This document shows, piece after piece, positions 11,913 to 23,519 of a DNA stretch of 64,000 nt. How positions within the stretch are numbered: position 1 is the first letter of the stretch; the number at the start of each line of letters is the position of its first letter. The translations under genes and the position numbers were made by a program. This stretch comes from Isoetes taiwanensis (Eukaryota; Streptophyta; Lycopodiopsida; Isoetales; Isoetaceae): NCBI GenBank assembly GCA_021234155.1, contig JAJEKV010000033.1:1449745-1513744 (forward strand), given 5' to 3'. The notes below the pieces were generated by a model. It made no database searches and had not been told where the DNA came from. It saw only the letters and a program-made list of their open reading frames with translations.

Positions 11913-14374
11913 CTATTGCAAACTTTTCGCACCCTTCCGTCCTTTTATTCTCTCTATGCCGAAAGCAACAGGTCTTCTATAAAACCATTCACACATCGAT
12001 GCAAAGGTTTTGACATGGTAGAGTTTCCACCTCTCTCCGTTGATCGATGGAAAGCTATCTTTGCCTGTTTGTGGGACTTTTCCATCCCCATTGCATTCCA
12101 AATTGCAAGACTACCATACTTTTCTGCTAACCATGGGCCATGTGCATGTAACAAATGAATGTAATGTGTTACCTCACTTTCTCCCCATGCATTAATGTAT
12201 GCTCGGTGGCTTGGTCACCTTAGCTTTGAACTCTACAACATCTTCCTTCTTTGTGCGAATGCTTTTGTAACAAACAAATTTAATTTTGAAAATGCATGCC
12301 AAGCCTCTATCTTCCTTAATGCACTATTTGCTCCATCATTTCTATCTCTCTCGCAAGAACGGTGAGTTTACCAAACTCATAATGCATTACCTTTTGGCGC
12401 TTAGGGTCTATTCTTTTGCAAGAAGTGTGCGTGCTTTTTCACCACCTAAGCACACTTTGGCTGGCCTGGAGCTTTTTGCTAGATGTCTTTGTATCCTGCT
12501 CTAGCTTAACACAACCGCCATGTAATCCCCGCAGATCGAGAGAGAACCTTCTCTACCCGTGCAATACCTTCCATCCTATCTTTTTTGTTTCTCAAGTTCC
12601 AAACAAAACAACAACTAGCATGTATCATTTTCTCAACAATACATTACCATTGCATGTAAAGTACATGGATGAACCCTTTCTAGAGGAATGGGCAATCTTG
12701 CATCCATTTTGGATCTTCCTTGTCTCGACTAGGTGGCGATTTTGGTTGCATGTTAAAGTACTAATACTTTGTCTGTCCTCTTCTTCAAAGTGTATGAACA
12801 ATATATGGGGTTCCTTGAGGTTTGTCTTTGGTGTGGAAGATATATTATACAAAGCTTTTTCGGTCTTCAAGTGCGCACAAGATGGAACCTCACCTTGAAT
12901 GATCCGTGGCCTTCCACCTCCAATCTTTGCCCGACTTCATAAAGACTAATTAATCTTGGGATGTCGGTCAAGTTCATAACCCATTTTAGGACCTCATAGT
13001 TTTCTTTTCTCAAACATGCCCCACCACCATGTGTGCTCCTGACGATTATCTTGAGAACCATTCTACATCTCTTTTCGGCTTAGGTAATTGACCTCTTTCG
13101 CATAGTCGAGGAGCGCATAATTCATAAAACTATAGAAACCCTCTCATACTTTTTTGACTTGTCAATTCCATCTCGTCAAGTTTAATACAAATGTCGAGTT
13201 TCTTCTACATTGGCCGTAGACATTGTAATAAACAACCATGAACTTCAACAAAGCCTCGAGATCAAACCAAACATTATTCCTTTCATTCAAGCCAATGATA
13301 TCACATGCACTATCTTTCTTACCTTTCAAATTGGAGTATGACCAGCCTCAATAGAGTACATCTTTCCAAAGATCTCCTCCACCGTAATGTTCCTTCTCTT
13401 CGAATAGACTCAATTGCATAAGGGCGTGGAATGACAACCTTCTTAGTTCCCAATGATCTAATGGCCTCATGAAAAGTTTTGAATAAACTTACGTACCCTT
13501 CTCTGCTGATGCCAATTGTATCACATGCTGCTTGCACATCTTCTTCATTTATTTTGGCACTAATCTCTTTCATAACCATCTCTAATACACCAATTCGAAG
13601 GCCAACATTCATTGGATCACTCAACAATGACAAGATTTCAGCTTTTTGATGCAATTGATTTAACAATATTACCAACATTCTTTTCGCACAAACTTTTTTA
13701 TCCTTCTTTGAGTTGAGGGGCTTGATTTTAGGATTCTCTTCGAGCAGCTCCACAAGTAGGTTTGAGTTCTTCAATCGGCTTGCTCTTTCTTATCCTTTCT
13801 CTATATCCTTGTGGTGTCTTTTTTCAAGCGGTTTAGCCTACTCGCAATGTCTTGGCATTTCTTTTCTGCTGCATTGAATTTGCTTCTCATGCATTTAAGT
13901 TGGCTATCCATTTGCATGAGAGTTGTCTCCTTATAACATAATGCATTATGCATGCTACACAAACTTCTCTCGGAGATGCTATCTTCTCTAGCAATTGAGA
14001 ATTCTGAAATTCTAGTATCTTCAATGAGTGATCATTCTTTCTTATGCTAAACCGACAACACCGTGCAGAAAGTGCAAATTTGGTTTATGTACTTGTGCAT
14101 GTTTTCCGCGATATCCTAGCAAACCTAGTTTCCCTTCACATGCAAACTTGATGAGATCCTTACGGACTTGAATTCTGGAGGCCTCCCGATTGATAGGATC
14201 CTTTGGATATATGCTGCCATCTGCCCATAAATCTGCATGCTTTGCACCCATGTCTCTCAACTTCTGCTTATCAATTGTAAATCCGTTTCCTCTTCTGATT
14301 CTCTTTCCTGCGTGCCATGTTTCCAAATAATCAATAGAAGGAAGGTAAATTCTGATTTCTGCCATAGTCATCAT
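11913..14374 (-). pseudogene. X2 family degenerate coding unit, copy 1
   Basis: Read on the minus strand, conserved blocks run from 14374 down to 11913. The first is a start-like frame (14374-14042) with EIRIYLPSIDYLETWHAGKR. Next is a coiled-coil-like Lys-rich segment (about 14030-13780). A 151-residue frame (13774-13319) follows, with EISAKINEEDVQAACDTIGI and RSLGTKKVVIPRPYAIE. Then come NERNNVWFDLEALLKFMVVY (about 13300), RDRNDGANSALRKIEAWHAF (about 12400) and HYIHLLHAHGPWLAEKYGSL (about 12160), with a tail WFYRRPVAF. The same blocks occur in the same order on the plus strand at 28.8-30.9 kb. Several stops and frameshifts break it. The HxxLxHxxP...YGSL block recalls C-terminal regions of some transposase-like proteins; that is an impression, not an identification. 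Confidence 0.6.
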
Positions 14375-14819
14375 AAAGCACTTAGAGATACAAAATGGGG
14401 GAGAAGGATACGGAATTCAAATTGAAATAGCTATGATTGCTTCGAAATTGCCATCATGAGTAGCGAAACAAAACTTCCGACCAGGTCCACAGCTTGAGTC
14501 GGTCTACTTCGGATTCTTGGCGGCGGGCGCATCTCCGGAGTATAGGTTCGGGATCGATGGCGTGGGGGGAAGCGAAAATTTTGCAAGTCCGTTGGGATGG
14601 AGGGCAATCTACCCGATATCTCTCTTAGCATAATAAGACAAGGCTCGGGGATTCTTTTGGTATTTTTAAGATATTTTTTAAATTTTTATATGAAATGACG
14701 TGGAGTTTTCTTATGAGGGCGATTTTAAACTTCATTTTGCCTCTAATGCCTTGTTGAGAAATATGCAGTAGAATTTGAAGCAAGATTTGCTGGTTAAGAT
14801 CGACAAGCCTTAGCTGCCG

Positions 14820-16144
14820 CATTTAGTTACAATGTAGAAATCCACATGCCAAATTTGCATGTTGAAGCGTAAACTTCAATTCCATTAGAGATCCAGAAGG
14901 ATCCTTGCTCATTTGAAGCAGTCTCATCTCCAATTGAGAGTGTTGAAACACAACCTGATTCTAAACCTTGTAAGGCTTCTTGCACCAAGACATGTTGTTG
15001 TGTATCCCCTAATACAGCTTGCAGGAGAATCATGACAGAAAAGAGAAGACAAGAGAGGATCAGGAAGAGAGAGAGGGAGAAATTGGCCTTGGAAAGAGAC
15101 AAACATACAAAGAGTTTGAGCACTAGACATAAACAGAAAGTAGCCAAACAAATTGTGGACTGTATCAACACGGTATGTATGAATTTCCATTCTGAAGATA
15201 GACTAGACATTATTTCCAGGTCAATAGAACATCTTCCTGAATTTAAATTGATTGGAAATAAAGCTTTCAATGTCTACAAACATGTTGTAGATAATGTAAA
15301 GCAAACACTTGCCATCAATAAAAGTGCTAGAAGCAAAGACATAAATCAAGCAACATCATCAACCATGACGATGGCTGTAAGTTCTTCTAGCAATCATATT
15401 GCTGTGGCAAAAGTATTGAATTTGAAAAGGAAGGCTATATATGCTGCTCTTGACAAAAGAAAGATTGCTGACTTTGGAGGACTGTGGTCAATGTTCAAGA
15501 CGAGAGCTAGGTGTGATAGAATTTCTGATGCAGATCGTGAGCAGGTCTATAACTTTTGGATATCTGAGACAAGGGTGTCTCCTAATAAACGACAAGTTAT
15601 CAGATTAAGAAGAAATCTTTATGGCAAGAAGATAGCAAGACGACAGAATTTGCATGCAATCCACTTCCTCGAAGAATCACAGATACGTTATAAGTTATGC
15701 TACAATTTTGAACATGTTCTAACCAAGTTAGGTTTGTCAATGCAGATAATGTTCTATAAATGTTTCAAACGGCAATTTCCAAATATAAAAGTTGGAATAA
15801 GGTTATTTGAGGCTTTGAAGCCAAAGTTCGTGAGATGAGTTAAAGAAAGAGAGACATGTTGCTGCATCTACCACATGCGAGTTGAATTCGTAAGGCAAAT
15901 AGTCAACAAGGTACGAAGAGATTCTAAATTTCACGGGCCTAGCTGCAGATGCAAATGTGCTATCTGTGGCCCAGGACCAACATGTAAAGCATATATGCAC
16001 ACTTTCAACAGTGTAAGCGATATGTGGAGGTCCATGGTATGTCGAAAGGATAATGCTATATTTTGGCACAAGCCAAAATGTTTGCAAATGGATTCGGGGA
16101 TTTGTGGGCTGAAGGCTTTCCTCAAATGTCCAAAGGGCGAGTAA
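14820..16144 (+). pseudogene. X3 family protein with CCC-I-Y-H motif, two in-frame stops
   Basis: One reading frame runs from about 14820 to the stop at 16142-16144 and is broken only by TAA near 14868-14870 and TGA at 15836-15838. The longest piece (15032-15838) is 268 residues. It has a very basic N-terminus (KRRQERIRKREREK), a central basic region (ISDADREQVYNFW, then SPNKRQVIRLRRN) and LFEALKPKFVR just before the TGA. Beyond that stop, in frame, comes KERETCCCIYHMRVEF, CRCKCAICGPGPTC and FWHKPKCLQMDSGICG. The Cys/His spacing suggests a metal-binding module. The order FEALKP...CCCIYH...C...C resembles an uncharacterised transposon-associated eukaryotic family as I remember it; I cannot name it. 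Bases 14830-15270 are also open on the other strand, which I take as a shadow. Confidence 0.6.
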
Positions 16145-16166
16145 ATTGAATAGCTTGGATTGGTGT

Positions 16167-18905
16167 CTATCTAATGCCAACAAACTGCTGCAAAGTAATG
16201 TCATCGTCATCTTCTGTTTCAGAATCTTCTTCAGCTATTTTAGGGTCCTCTTTTGCTACTGGAGATTGAACTTCATTCTGCTCATTCGTTGTTGATGGTA
16301 TAGCATGTGGAACACCTATTGTCTGAAAACCTATAGAGTTGAGATCTGCTGCCAAACCAACCTGCTCTAAGGCATTACAATGCATGCTTGGGAACCAAAG
16401 GTTTGTAATCCGTGTTGAATCCCAAGACTCACATTGTTGACTTGAATCTGTAGCTGCCAAACTACACCATTTTAGAAGATATTTATTTGAACCAAATAAA
16501 CAAACTCAAAGATCTTACCTTTGGATTCAGTGGTGTGTGTGGTGGCCTCCACTTCATCAAACTTCTCTTTAATACAGCCTGCATCTTTGATTGGAGATGT
16601 ATGCTCCAAGTTAGTTTGAGCATCTTCTTTCTGACCTGTGGTTGCATCTTCATTCTGACATATGGTTGCATCTACTTTCTTATCTTTAGTAGATGGAGCT
16701 TTATATTTTCCAGCAGATCCAACAATCTCAGCAGATCCAACAGTCTCAGCAGCAGTCGAAACATTCTTAGCAGATCCAACATTATTATTTTTTGCAGATC
16801 CCAAATTCTTAGTTGATCCCTACGAATTATTTACCACAGTTTGTCCATGCAATCTCGTTCTTCTTCAATGATGAAGCCTTTTTCCTTGCATTCTTTGGTG
16901 GCTTCTTGGATTCAGGTTTTCTCTTTCCACTCGTCTTCTTGGTGGAAACATCGACTTGTATCCCTTCAGCACATATCAAATGGTTTATGACCATCTACTT
17001 TTTGAATTGAACCTCAAATGCAAGAAATGCACAAAATATATACCGATTCATTAATCTCCACCTCGAGGCCAGGCTCTAATTTCTCTATACGCACATGCCT
17101 CCTAGTTAATATGAAATAAGAACTCAAAAGCAAGCAAAGAAATAAATGAAACTCACTTTTTGATGGGCTTGTCATCGACATTGTAACTCTTCTTTTCACT
17201 TGCAATTTAGTGGATTTGGCGTTCACAACTTTCTCGTCTTCCTCATCTTACGCTACAAAAGTAGCACATATCAAATGGTTTATGACCATCTACTTTTGAA
17301 TTGAACCTCAAATGCAAGAAATGCACAAAATATACACCTGATTCATTAATCTCCACCTCGGGGTCACGCTCTAATCTCTCTACACATAAATGCCTCCTAG
17401 TTAATATGAAATAAAAACTCAAAAACAAGCAAAGAAATAAACTCACTTTTTGATGGGCTTGTCATCGACTTTGTAAGTCTTCTTTTCATTTGCAATTTAG
17501 TGGGTTTGTCATTCACAACTTCTACATCTTCCTCATCTGACATTGGGTCAGAGCCTTCAGTGCTACTTTCATCTTCGTGCTTGCCATTATCTGGTTTGAA
17601 TTCAAGGTAGCCCAACTCTTGGTATAAATCAGCAGGCAAATCTTCTTTGCACACTATGCAATGCATGTTTTCAATGCATATTTGAAAACAAAATAAGTGG
17701 AACTTATGTCCACAATGCAAACGCACTTGCAAGTCAAAATTCGCACTAAAAGCCAAGCTACATACTGAACAACCAGATGCCCTATCTACCTGTGTCCAAA
17801 TACCAGTAGTAGGCCTAATCACTGACTCACGCACGAAAGAATCCTTTAAATGTTTTAGGTTGCTTATCCTTGTCTCCAAGTCTTCTAATGATTCTTTTGT
17901 CATTTCAAGAGACAACTTAATTTTGCTGATATCATACTCGAGAGAAGGCCTATTATCAGCATCTTTTTTCTGCTGTAAAACAGTTAGTAATGAAAGGCCA
18001 TATGTATTCTGTTCTTGCTCCAAATGAATCAATGCAATTCTCTCGTCTGGGCATACTTCCTTAAAATCTTGCAACTTATTTCTAGCCCGGTGATGCGTTT
18101 GAATAGAGTTGATGCCATCTGATCATAACCGACCAAGTTCTCCATTGGTCTCAACCATCCGCATCTCCTTTGCTTTTAAGTCTTGCTCTAAAGGCGGCGT
18201 CTCGGTACGCAAGCCATGTTGGTTAGTTTCCAAAGTACAAATTGCAGCTGCTACATTACTTAACCCCAACTCCTCAATTGTAGTTCTTTTCTTGTTATTC
18301 CTTTGAGATTTGTAAACTACCCCACACAAATCTTGCCCAATCAAGCTTGTAGCTACCACGGTTAGCAAGAGCCCTTTTAGTGTGTTGCCAAGCCAAACCC
18401 CTAGCAAAGATGCTTCCATCATTATTCTTTAATCCAAATTGGTAAACCTTATGCACCAAATTCTGAAGCTCGTCATGGAATTCAGGTCTCACTTTATATA
18501 ATTTGATTTTCATTCTTATCAATTGATTAGTCCAAACAGTAAGAAAATCTGACATGGGACAGTCATCCCAAGATAGCGATGAAGGATCTCTACCTTCATT
18601 TGGCAAACCCCTGTACATGTGAAACTCCAACTCAGAGGTCGCAATCTTCATAGCCGCCGTCTGTGGGCAAGCCTTAAGGTTACCTCTGCCGGATACAGAG
18701 TTGCGCTTCAAATCAATGGAAAAAAATTAAACCATACCTTTTCTGGACAAGACATTTCATGATTACGCTGCAAAAGATCTAGGGGGTCAGTACCTCCATA
18801 GGGTCCTCGACATGATTCATCATGGTGCTTGAACGATCGGCCTCGACAAATGTCGGAGCTTTGGAAATGAAGCGTGGAGCGGGAATGTAACAAGAAAGGC
18901 TTCAT
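16167..18905 (-). pseudogene. RING-H2 / coiled-coil protein gene, decayed
   Basis: The minus strand carries a multi-part coding unit. It begins near 18905. A frame at 18711-18295 contains PQTAAMKIATSELEFHMYRG and FWV-like aromatic blocks. After a shift near 18330 a second frame runs 18422-17397, broken only by TGA at 18125-18123. It includes a heptad-like stretch (KIKLSLEMTKESLEDLETRI) and a RING-H2 pattern: C-S-V-C, then H-C-G-H-K-F-H-L-F-C, then C-I-V-C (about 17780-17650). A Ser/Asp/Glu-rich acidic stretch and a Lys/Arg-rich motif KLQMKRRLTKSMTSPSK follow, then likely introns and short exons with GSAKN/GSAE repeats (16804-16472) and an acidic end (EEDSETEDDDD). RING-H2 domains usually recruit E2 enzymes for ubiquitin transfer; that role is inferred from the zinc ligands only. 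It ends 22 bp from the convergent X3 unit. Confidence 0.55.
16971..17540 (-). repeat. Tandem duplication of one exon plus intron
   Basis: Segments 16971-17250 and 17266-17540 align over about 280 bp with a period near 295 bp. Each holds, on the minus strand, an exon coding DEEDxxVVNxKxTKLQxKRR and ending SMTSPSK before a GTGAG donor. The following intron is also duplicated. The two exon copies differ mainly by replacements that keep the frame (KPTKLQMKRRLTK versus KSTKLQVKRRVTM). Confidence 0.75.
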
Positions 18906-18999
18906 AGGGTTTGACGGGTAAAAGATTCCCTTAAAACTTCACAACTTCAATTAAAAAAAAACTTAGGGGTGCGGTGCTGATGGGGTGCTTGGCGGACGC

Positions 19000-19305
19000 A
19001 AAAATGCCCCCAGTTACGTGCATATACCCTTCAGAAGCTGGCAATAAATTGGGGACTATGGCATTGACAATAGTGTCTGGTAAACTATAAGAATGTTTTG
19101 GCTATTACTTGATCAACTATGGCAAGCTTTAGTCAATGTGCCCCATTGCAATTTTTCCAACTATACTATTGACTTAAAATATACTAAATGACACTAATGT
19201 CAGGCAACTCCATTAAGAGCTCCATAAGATACAAGACTTTATAGCTCTGATACGGTGAAACACAACCAAGCCCCTATAGTGGTGTGCAGGAGTGTAATAT
19301 TTATT

Positions 19306-19336
<31 letters not shown>

Positions 19337-19640
19337 AGCTTACTTAGGACAAAGCCCGATAACATCCAAAAGAACATACGTAAGTTGGAGAGAGAAAAGG
19401 TTTAAACTATTCTGACATCCAAAGTACGCCAATGTCATTATCCTAGATTCCATTAGATATACTTACAAAAGGAGTATTGATTATCTGCCCCTCTCCCAAG
19501 CCCTGTGAGGATAGGATTGACCATGAATGCCGGAGGCATGATCAGATTTGAGGGGAACACAGTACTCGTAGAAGGTCGATTGTACTACCTCTAATATCCA
19601 GAACTCATCGAGGCATATTCCTTGGCAAGTCGGTTGGTAT
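19000..19640. other. Intergenic with (ATTT)n run
   Basis: No gene seen. A (TTTA)n-type microsatellite occupies about 19298-19333; it could be the 3' tail of a decayed retroelement on the plus strand, but no body is recognised upstream. Confidence 0.5.
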
Positions 19641-19649
19641 TTTTATACA

Positions 19650-19850
19650 AGTGTCCACGAAGCTGCTCCAAGGATCGACTGTAAAAGCTGAAGCTTGGCC
19701 ACAGATCTCGTCGGTGAGAACCCCTTTCCCGCCCTTCATTGCATCCTTGGCTAGCGTGTCAGTCACGTCATTGCTCAATCAAACTAGACCTCGCCTCATG
19801 CTGCTGGCTCAACTCATGGCAATCCCTCGGTAAGTCCATGAAGATCACAG
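19650..19850 (-). pseudogene. Possible RNase H-like fragment
   Basis: On the minus strand a short frame reads VTDTLAKDAMKGGKGVLTDE. The T/A-D-x-LAKDAM signature is typical of the last helix of RNase H domains in plant LINEs and LTR elements, where the Asp is catalytic. Only this end of the domain is seen, and the frame upstream (near 19800) is interrupted. It may be chance. Confidence 0.3.
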
Positions 19851-20565
19851 GTGGGCTTGATTTGAGAACCGAAAGAGGATTCAAGGCCTCTACACTAGGA
19901 GTATATGACAATGCGTCACTATTCTTTAAGGATAAGGTTCTATCTACAAGATTCTTTTATGCATTGCAAATGCATAAAAGTTCAACAATCAAGATCAACA
20001 CACTATCATCCATAAATCAAGATCATTCTTCTAAGGCTTAAGACATCAGTCCACATATCCACAATCAGACTCTAAGCTAGTAAAGCTCAAAGAGGGGGGA
20101 GGTGCCCTAACCTTGAGGTGCTCAGAATGAATGTTCAAACTGTTGGAGGTCACTGGAAGAGACACTGTGAGGGCATCCAGATCGATGTAGGAGGAGGAGC
20201 TAAAAGTGCGAGAGACACAATGATAGTATATATAGGGTTTCGAGTTCATGTATATACAAACATTTAGAAGTATATAAAGCATATGAAGGTGATTTAACAT
20301 GTTACCAACCACTAACTAGCTATTTATTTTCTCTCTGTCTCAATTCTACTATTAATCTTTTATTTTCTTAAAGTGGATATGGCTTGCTGCATATAAAAAT
20401 TCATAAACAAATCATATCTTAATGGAAGGTGAGGAGCTTAAAGTACAGGTCCAAAAACATACTCATTAGTATTCAAATTTTACTACACAAGTTAGATACT
20501 TTGACGTATTACACGATTGTTATGTGAATGTTATTGAAGTGCAAAGTCTAGTTGGAGTTGTGAAC

Positions 20566-20644
20566 GAGGGCTCCCACAAGACGTGTTTTTGGTTTACTTG
20601 GTTTGAGGGCCTCCCACAAGACATGCTTTTGGTTTACTTGGTTT
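20566..20644. repeat. 39-bp unit, two tandem copies
   Basis: GAGGGCTCCCACAAGACGTG followed by TTTTTGGTTTACTTGGTTT at 20566-20604 is repeated, with a few changes, at 20605-20644. Surrounding DNA from about 19850 to 21440 has no supported gene. Confidence 0.85.
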
Positions 20645-21452
20645 AAGTAAACGCACTATTGCCACGTAATGCTCCTTTTGTCTTAATCACAGTCGTGTTT
20701 TGTTATTTGTTGAATTTATAAGCACTAACATCATATTGCATTACCAATTTGAGTAATTGTAAACAATGGGTTCAACTCCTCCACTTTGGATTGAGGCTTA
20801 AGGCTTAATTAGCTAGTTGAAGTAGAGACTATTGTACACACATTTCTTACTGAGAGCTAGCATGGCTTTTTCATTCAGCCACCTCAAGTTATTTCTCACT
20901 ATTTTTTTATTCACCCACCTCTTTCAAGCTATCTAGAACTGACGCCCTAAATTTCTTCTAATATAAAAGTGTCCACATCTCCAAGATTAGAGAAATTACC
21001 TTTGACTAATACTACGCATGGTCTAACTCTCAAGCAAGGCAAATCTTAAAAATTCTTCTAAAATCTCCAAGATTAGAGGAATTACCTTTGTTCAATACAT
21101 GCCCATGGTCTAACTCTAAGGGTACATCCATATTATATAGAAGTCGAAGTTTGCCATGTCATCGAACTTGAGTTCCTACAAATTCCCATTACTTGTTCTT
21201 GAGCTTCTATTTTCTTGGCTGATTGCATTGAGCCACCTACAAGACAAAACCCAATGCTAGAGGGCTTGCTAGAAGACAAACCCAAGGCCCGGGGCAATTC
21301 GAAAGTCCTTGAGGACTTTCAAGAAAGGGAAGGTGCCCCGGACTCGTCAATGAGAACTCCCAGGTGCCTTGAAGGTAATGAGAATGCTTTTTTACCTGGC
21401 TGGGTTTGCCGCCTGGATAACGGCCTAATGGGGATGCACCCTAAGGACTGAT

Positions 21453-23512
21453 GGTGTCTTATTGTATTGATGACGTGGTGGACCTTGGATTTCTTGGCAC
21501 AGTGACATAATACGCATACGGAAATGAATACGGGACCCAAAAATGAATACGGAATACGAATACGTGAAATACGCATACAGAGAATACGGAATATTCTCTT
21601 AGAATATTCCATAAAATATCATATTTGTACTTGATTTTATCAGCTTAATCTCTATTTTTTAAATATGAAAACTGTAAATTCTTCTATTGCAATAATAACA
21701 ACATTAAGGGAAGAAAACATAAAAGTAAACATCTTGAAAATACAAAACATAAGAATGCTCTTAAGAAAAGTTATGTTGGCTGCAAGCAAACTTCTAATTC
21801 CATCTTTTATCTCAAAAAGCTTTCACTTGCCAATGTTTGAAAATTTTTAGCCGTGTACATATAAGTCAAAGAGGTAACGAGGTGTCGATACCAAATAAAC
21901 AAACCTTACATCATAACTAGCAATTAAATGAAAAGTATGCCCCAAAGATGAACTCATATGCATAGTCCCGAAATATCTAATCTTACTGCATGTTTCCTAC
22001 AAGAATCTTGCATATATAGCTTAAGAATGTCCATTAAATCTTGCAATAAATTCATATATTGAGGTTTAAGAACTTTAAAGAACAGTATAGTAAGGAATTA
22101 ATAATCGAAATCGTAATTTTATCCAAGAATCATCCAAACGAACTGCCAAACCATGCCAGAATCAGGATTTTACCGATCTAATCAAAGAATACATAATTGC
22201 AAATGGCCCTGCTGTGAAAATCACTTCCTTCAATGACTTGTGCATCAGATTGAGTTGTGCCCCTGTGTGGTCATTTCCCATTGTCCCTACTATGTCACAT
22301 TGCTCTTCTGTGCTTCTTATCAGTGTTGCCCTACATCCTTTGATGCCATATATTCCTGGTATATCATCCATTGCTATGCTGAATGAACACTCCATGCTTA
22401 TCAGTGTATCCCACTGCCGAGAATGTGATGAAACAATATAAATCCTTGCATTTTATGCCAACTTCGGCCTTTGCATTCACAACCAATGTATGAAGCTACA
22501 ACCTATGCAGCATCAAGACAAAATAATGCTACATTCGAACATATTCTAAGCCATTCTAGTGTTCAAGTATGAAACATGGAAGGATTAAAGGTCCTTTATT
22601 GAGTTTTTCTGTACTTTTTACCAAGACACAGAATGCTCTGTGGCAGAATAACTACTTTTCCAAGAAAATGCAGATAGAATGGTTAGTTTTACCATGAAAC
22701 AGAGCATGAAATACATCAAAATAAGTTCAGCTTCCAATGAACAAAAGAACAGTGCAATGCTAAGTGAGTATCAAAGTATTACCGGGAAGAGGCATGCTAG
22801 ATTTGCCTATGATGCCCTCGTGACATTGGTCACAAACCACATGACCCTTCACAACAATCTTGGGCTTTCTATACTTGAACTCAAAATCCTTGTTTGGGTC
22901 AAAAGACCGCTCCTCAAAGCCATTGACACCGCCGATATGAACATAAACAAGAGTAAAACATGATCCGCTTTTCCATGTCCGATCCAAATTATTTCTTCCA
23001 AACATATGCTTTCGTAAACGTAGATGTGGTACGCTCCAAGAATTTTTTTTCCACAAAAGCACATCAAAAGAACAACGAATTTACCCAGAAGGAAGGCGCT
23101 TTGCCAGAGGAAGGGGATAATCTACGGCGGTTCCGAATCAAGCAAAGAAAATATGAGACGGAAAAACAAGCTTACAAAGCCCCGTACCCCCCGCCATTTT
23201 ATACCCCTCCGACAACCGTAGAGGCACCGCTAAACGAGCGAGGCACCGACACCGGAGGGACATCAAAACCACCGATCTTACCGCTTTTCCCCTTTCGTTC
23301 GAGTTTTTTTTTTGCTACTAACAGAATACGGGCGTATTCTATATGAATACGCCAGGAATACGGGCGTATTCGGTTTCACATTATGAATACGGCGTATGGT
23401 AATTTTGAATACGGGATTTTTTAAAAATCCGTATTCCCCGTATTCTAATATGAATACGGCCGGTTAAGGTGTCTTATTGCTGCTGATGTATTGTACTGCT
23501 GAGGTGGACCTT
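21453..23512. mobile_element. Possible gene-capturing element with GAATACGG-rich ends
   Basis: A block beginning GGTGTCTTATTG and ending GGTGGACCTT occurs at 21453-21486 and again at 23468-23512. Just inside each block is an AT-rich cluster of ATACGG/GAATACG motifs: about 21510-21600 on the left, about 23325-23460 on the right. The right cluster includes the palindrome GAATACGGGCGTATTC. The interior holds an Ole e 1 family pseudogene. Dense short motifs at both ends resemble subterminal repeats of DNA transposons, so this may be a Pack-type element. Classical terminal inverted repeats and a short target duplication were not identified, and the flanking direct repeat is longer than usual. Confidence 0.4.
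22162..23067 (-). pseudogene. Pollen Ole e 1 family protein pseudogene
   Basis: On the minus strand a hydrophobic signal-like segment (VLLLFMFISAVSMA, about 22960-22915) leads, after a frame change, into FEERSFDPNKDFEFKYRKPK. The family signature VVKGHVVCDQCHEGIIGKSS follows, and MPLPG ends at a GTAAT donor near 22785. After an intron come AKAEVGIKCKD, VGYTDKHGVF and, in a further frame, MDDIPGIYGIKGCRATLI, EEQCDIVGTMGNDHTGA and KEVIFTAGPFA. This order (CDxC, then C, TDKxGxF, C, C, G..GA, AGPF) matches Ole e 1-like secreted plant proteins, thought to act in the cell wall or apoplast. At least two frameshifts (signal-peptide junction; after GVF) and no clean acceptor for exon 2 make it a pseudogene. 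The intron is kept, so it was copied at DNA level. Confidence 0.75.
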
Positions 23513-23519
23513 TCCGTAA

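Noticed and set aside
12416-12898. 160-residue plus-strand frame
   Set aside because: Lies antisense to conserved blocks of the X2 unit, whose other copy confirms the minus strand.
14827-15270. 147-residue minus-strand hydrophobic frame
   Set aside because: Antisense to X3, whose reading frame continues beyond this stretch with Cys/His motifs.
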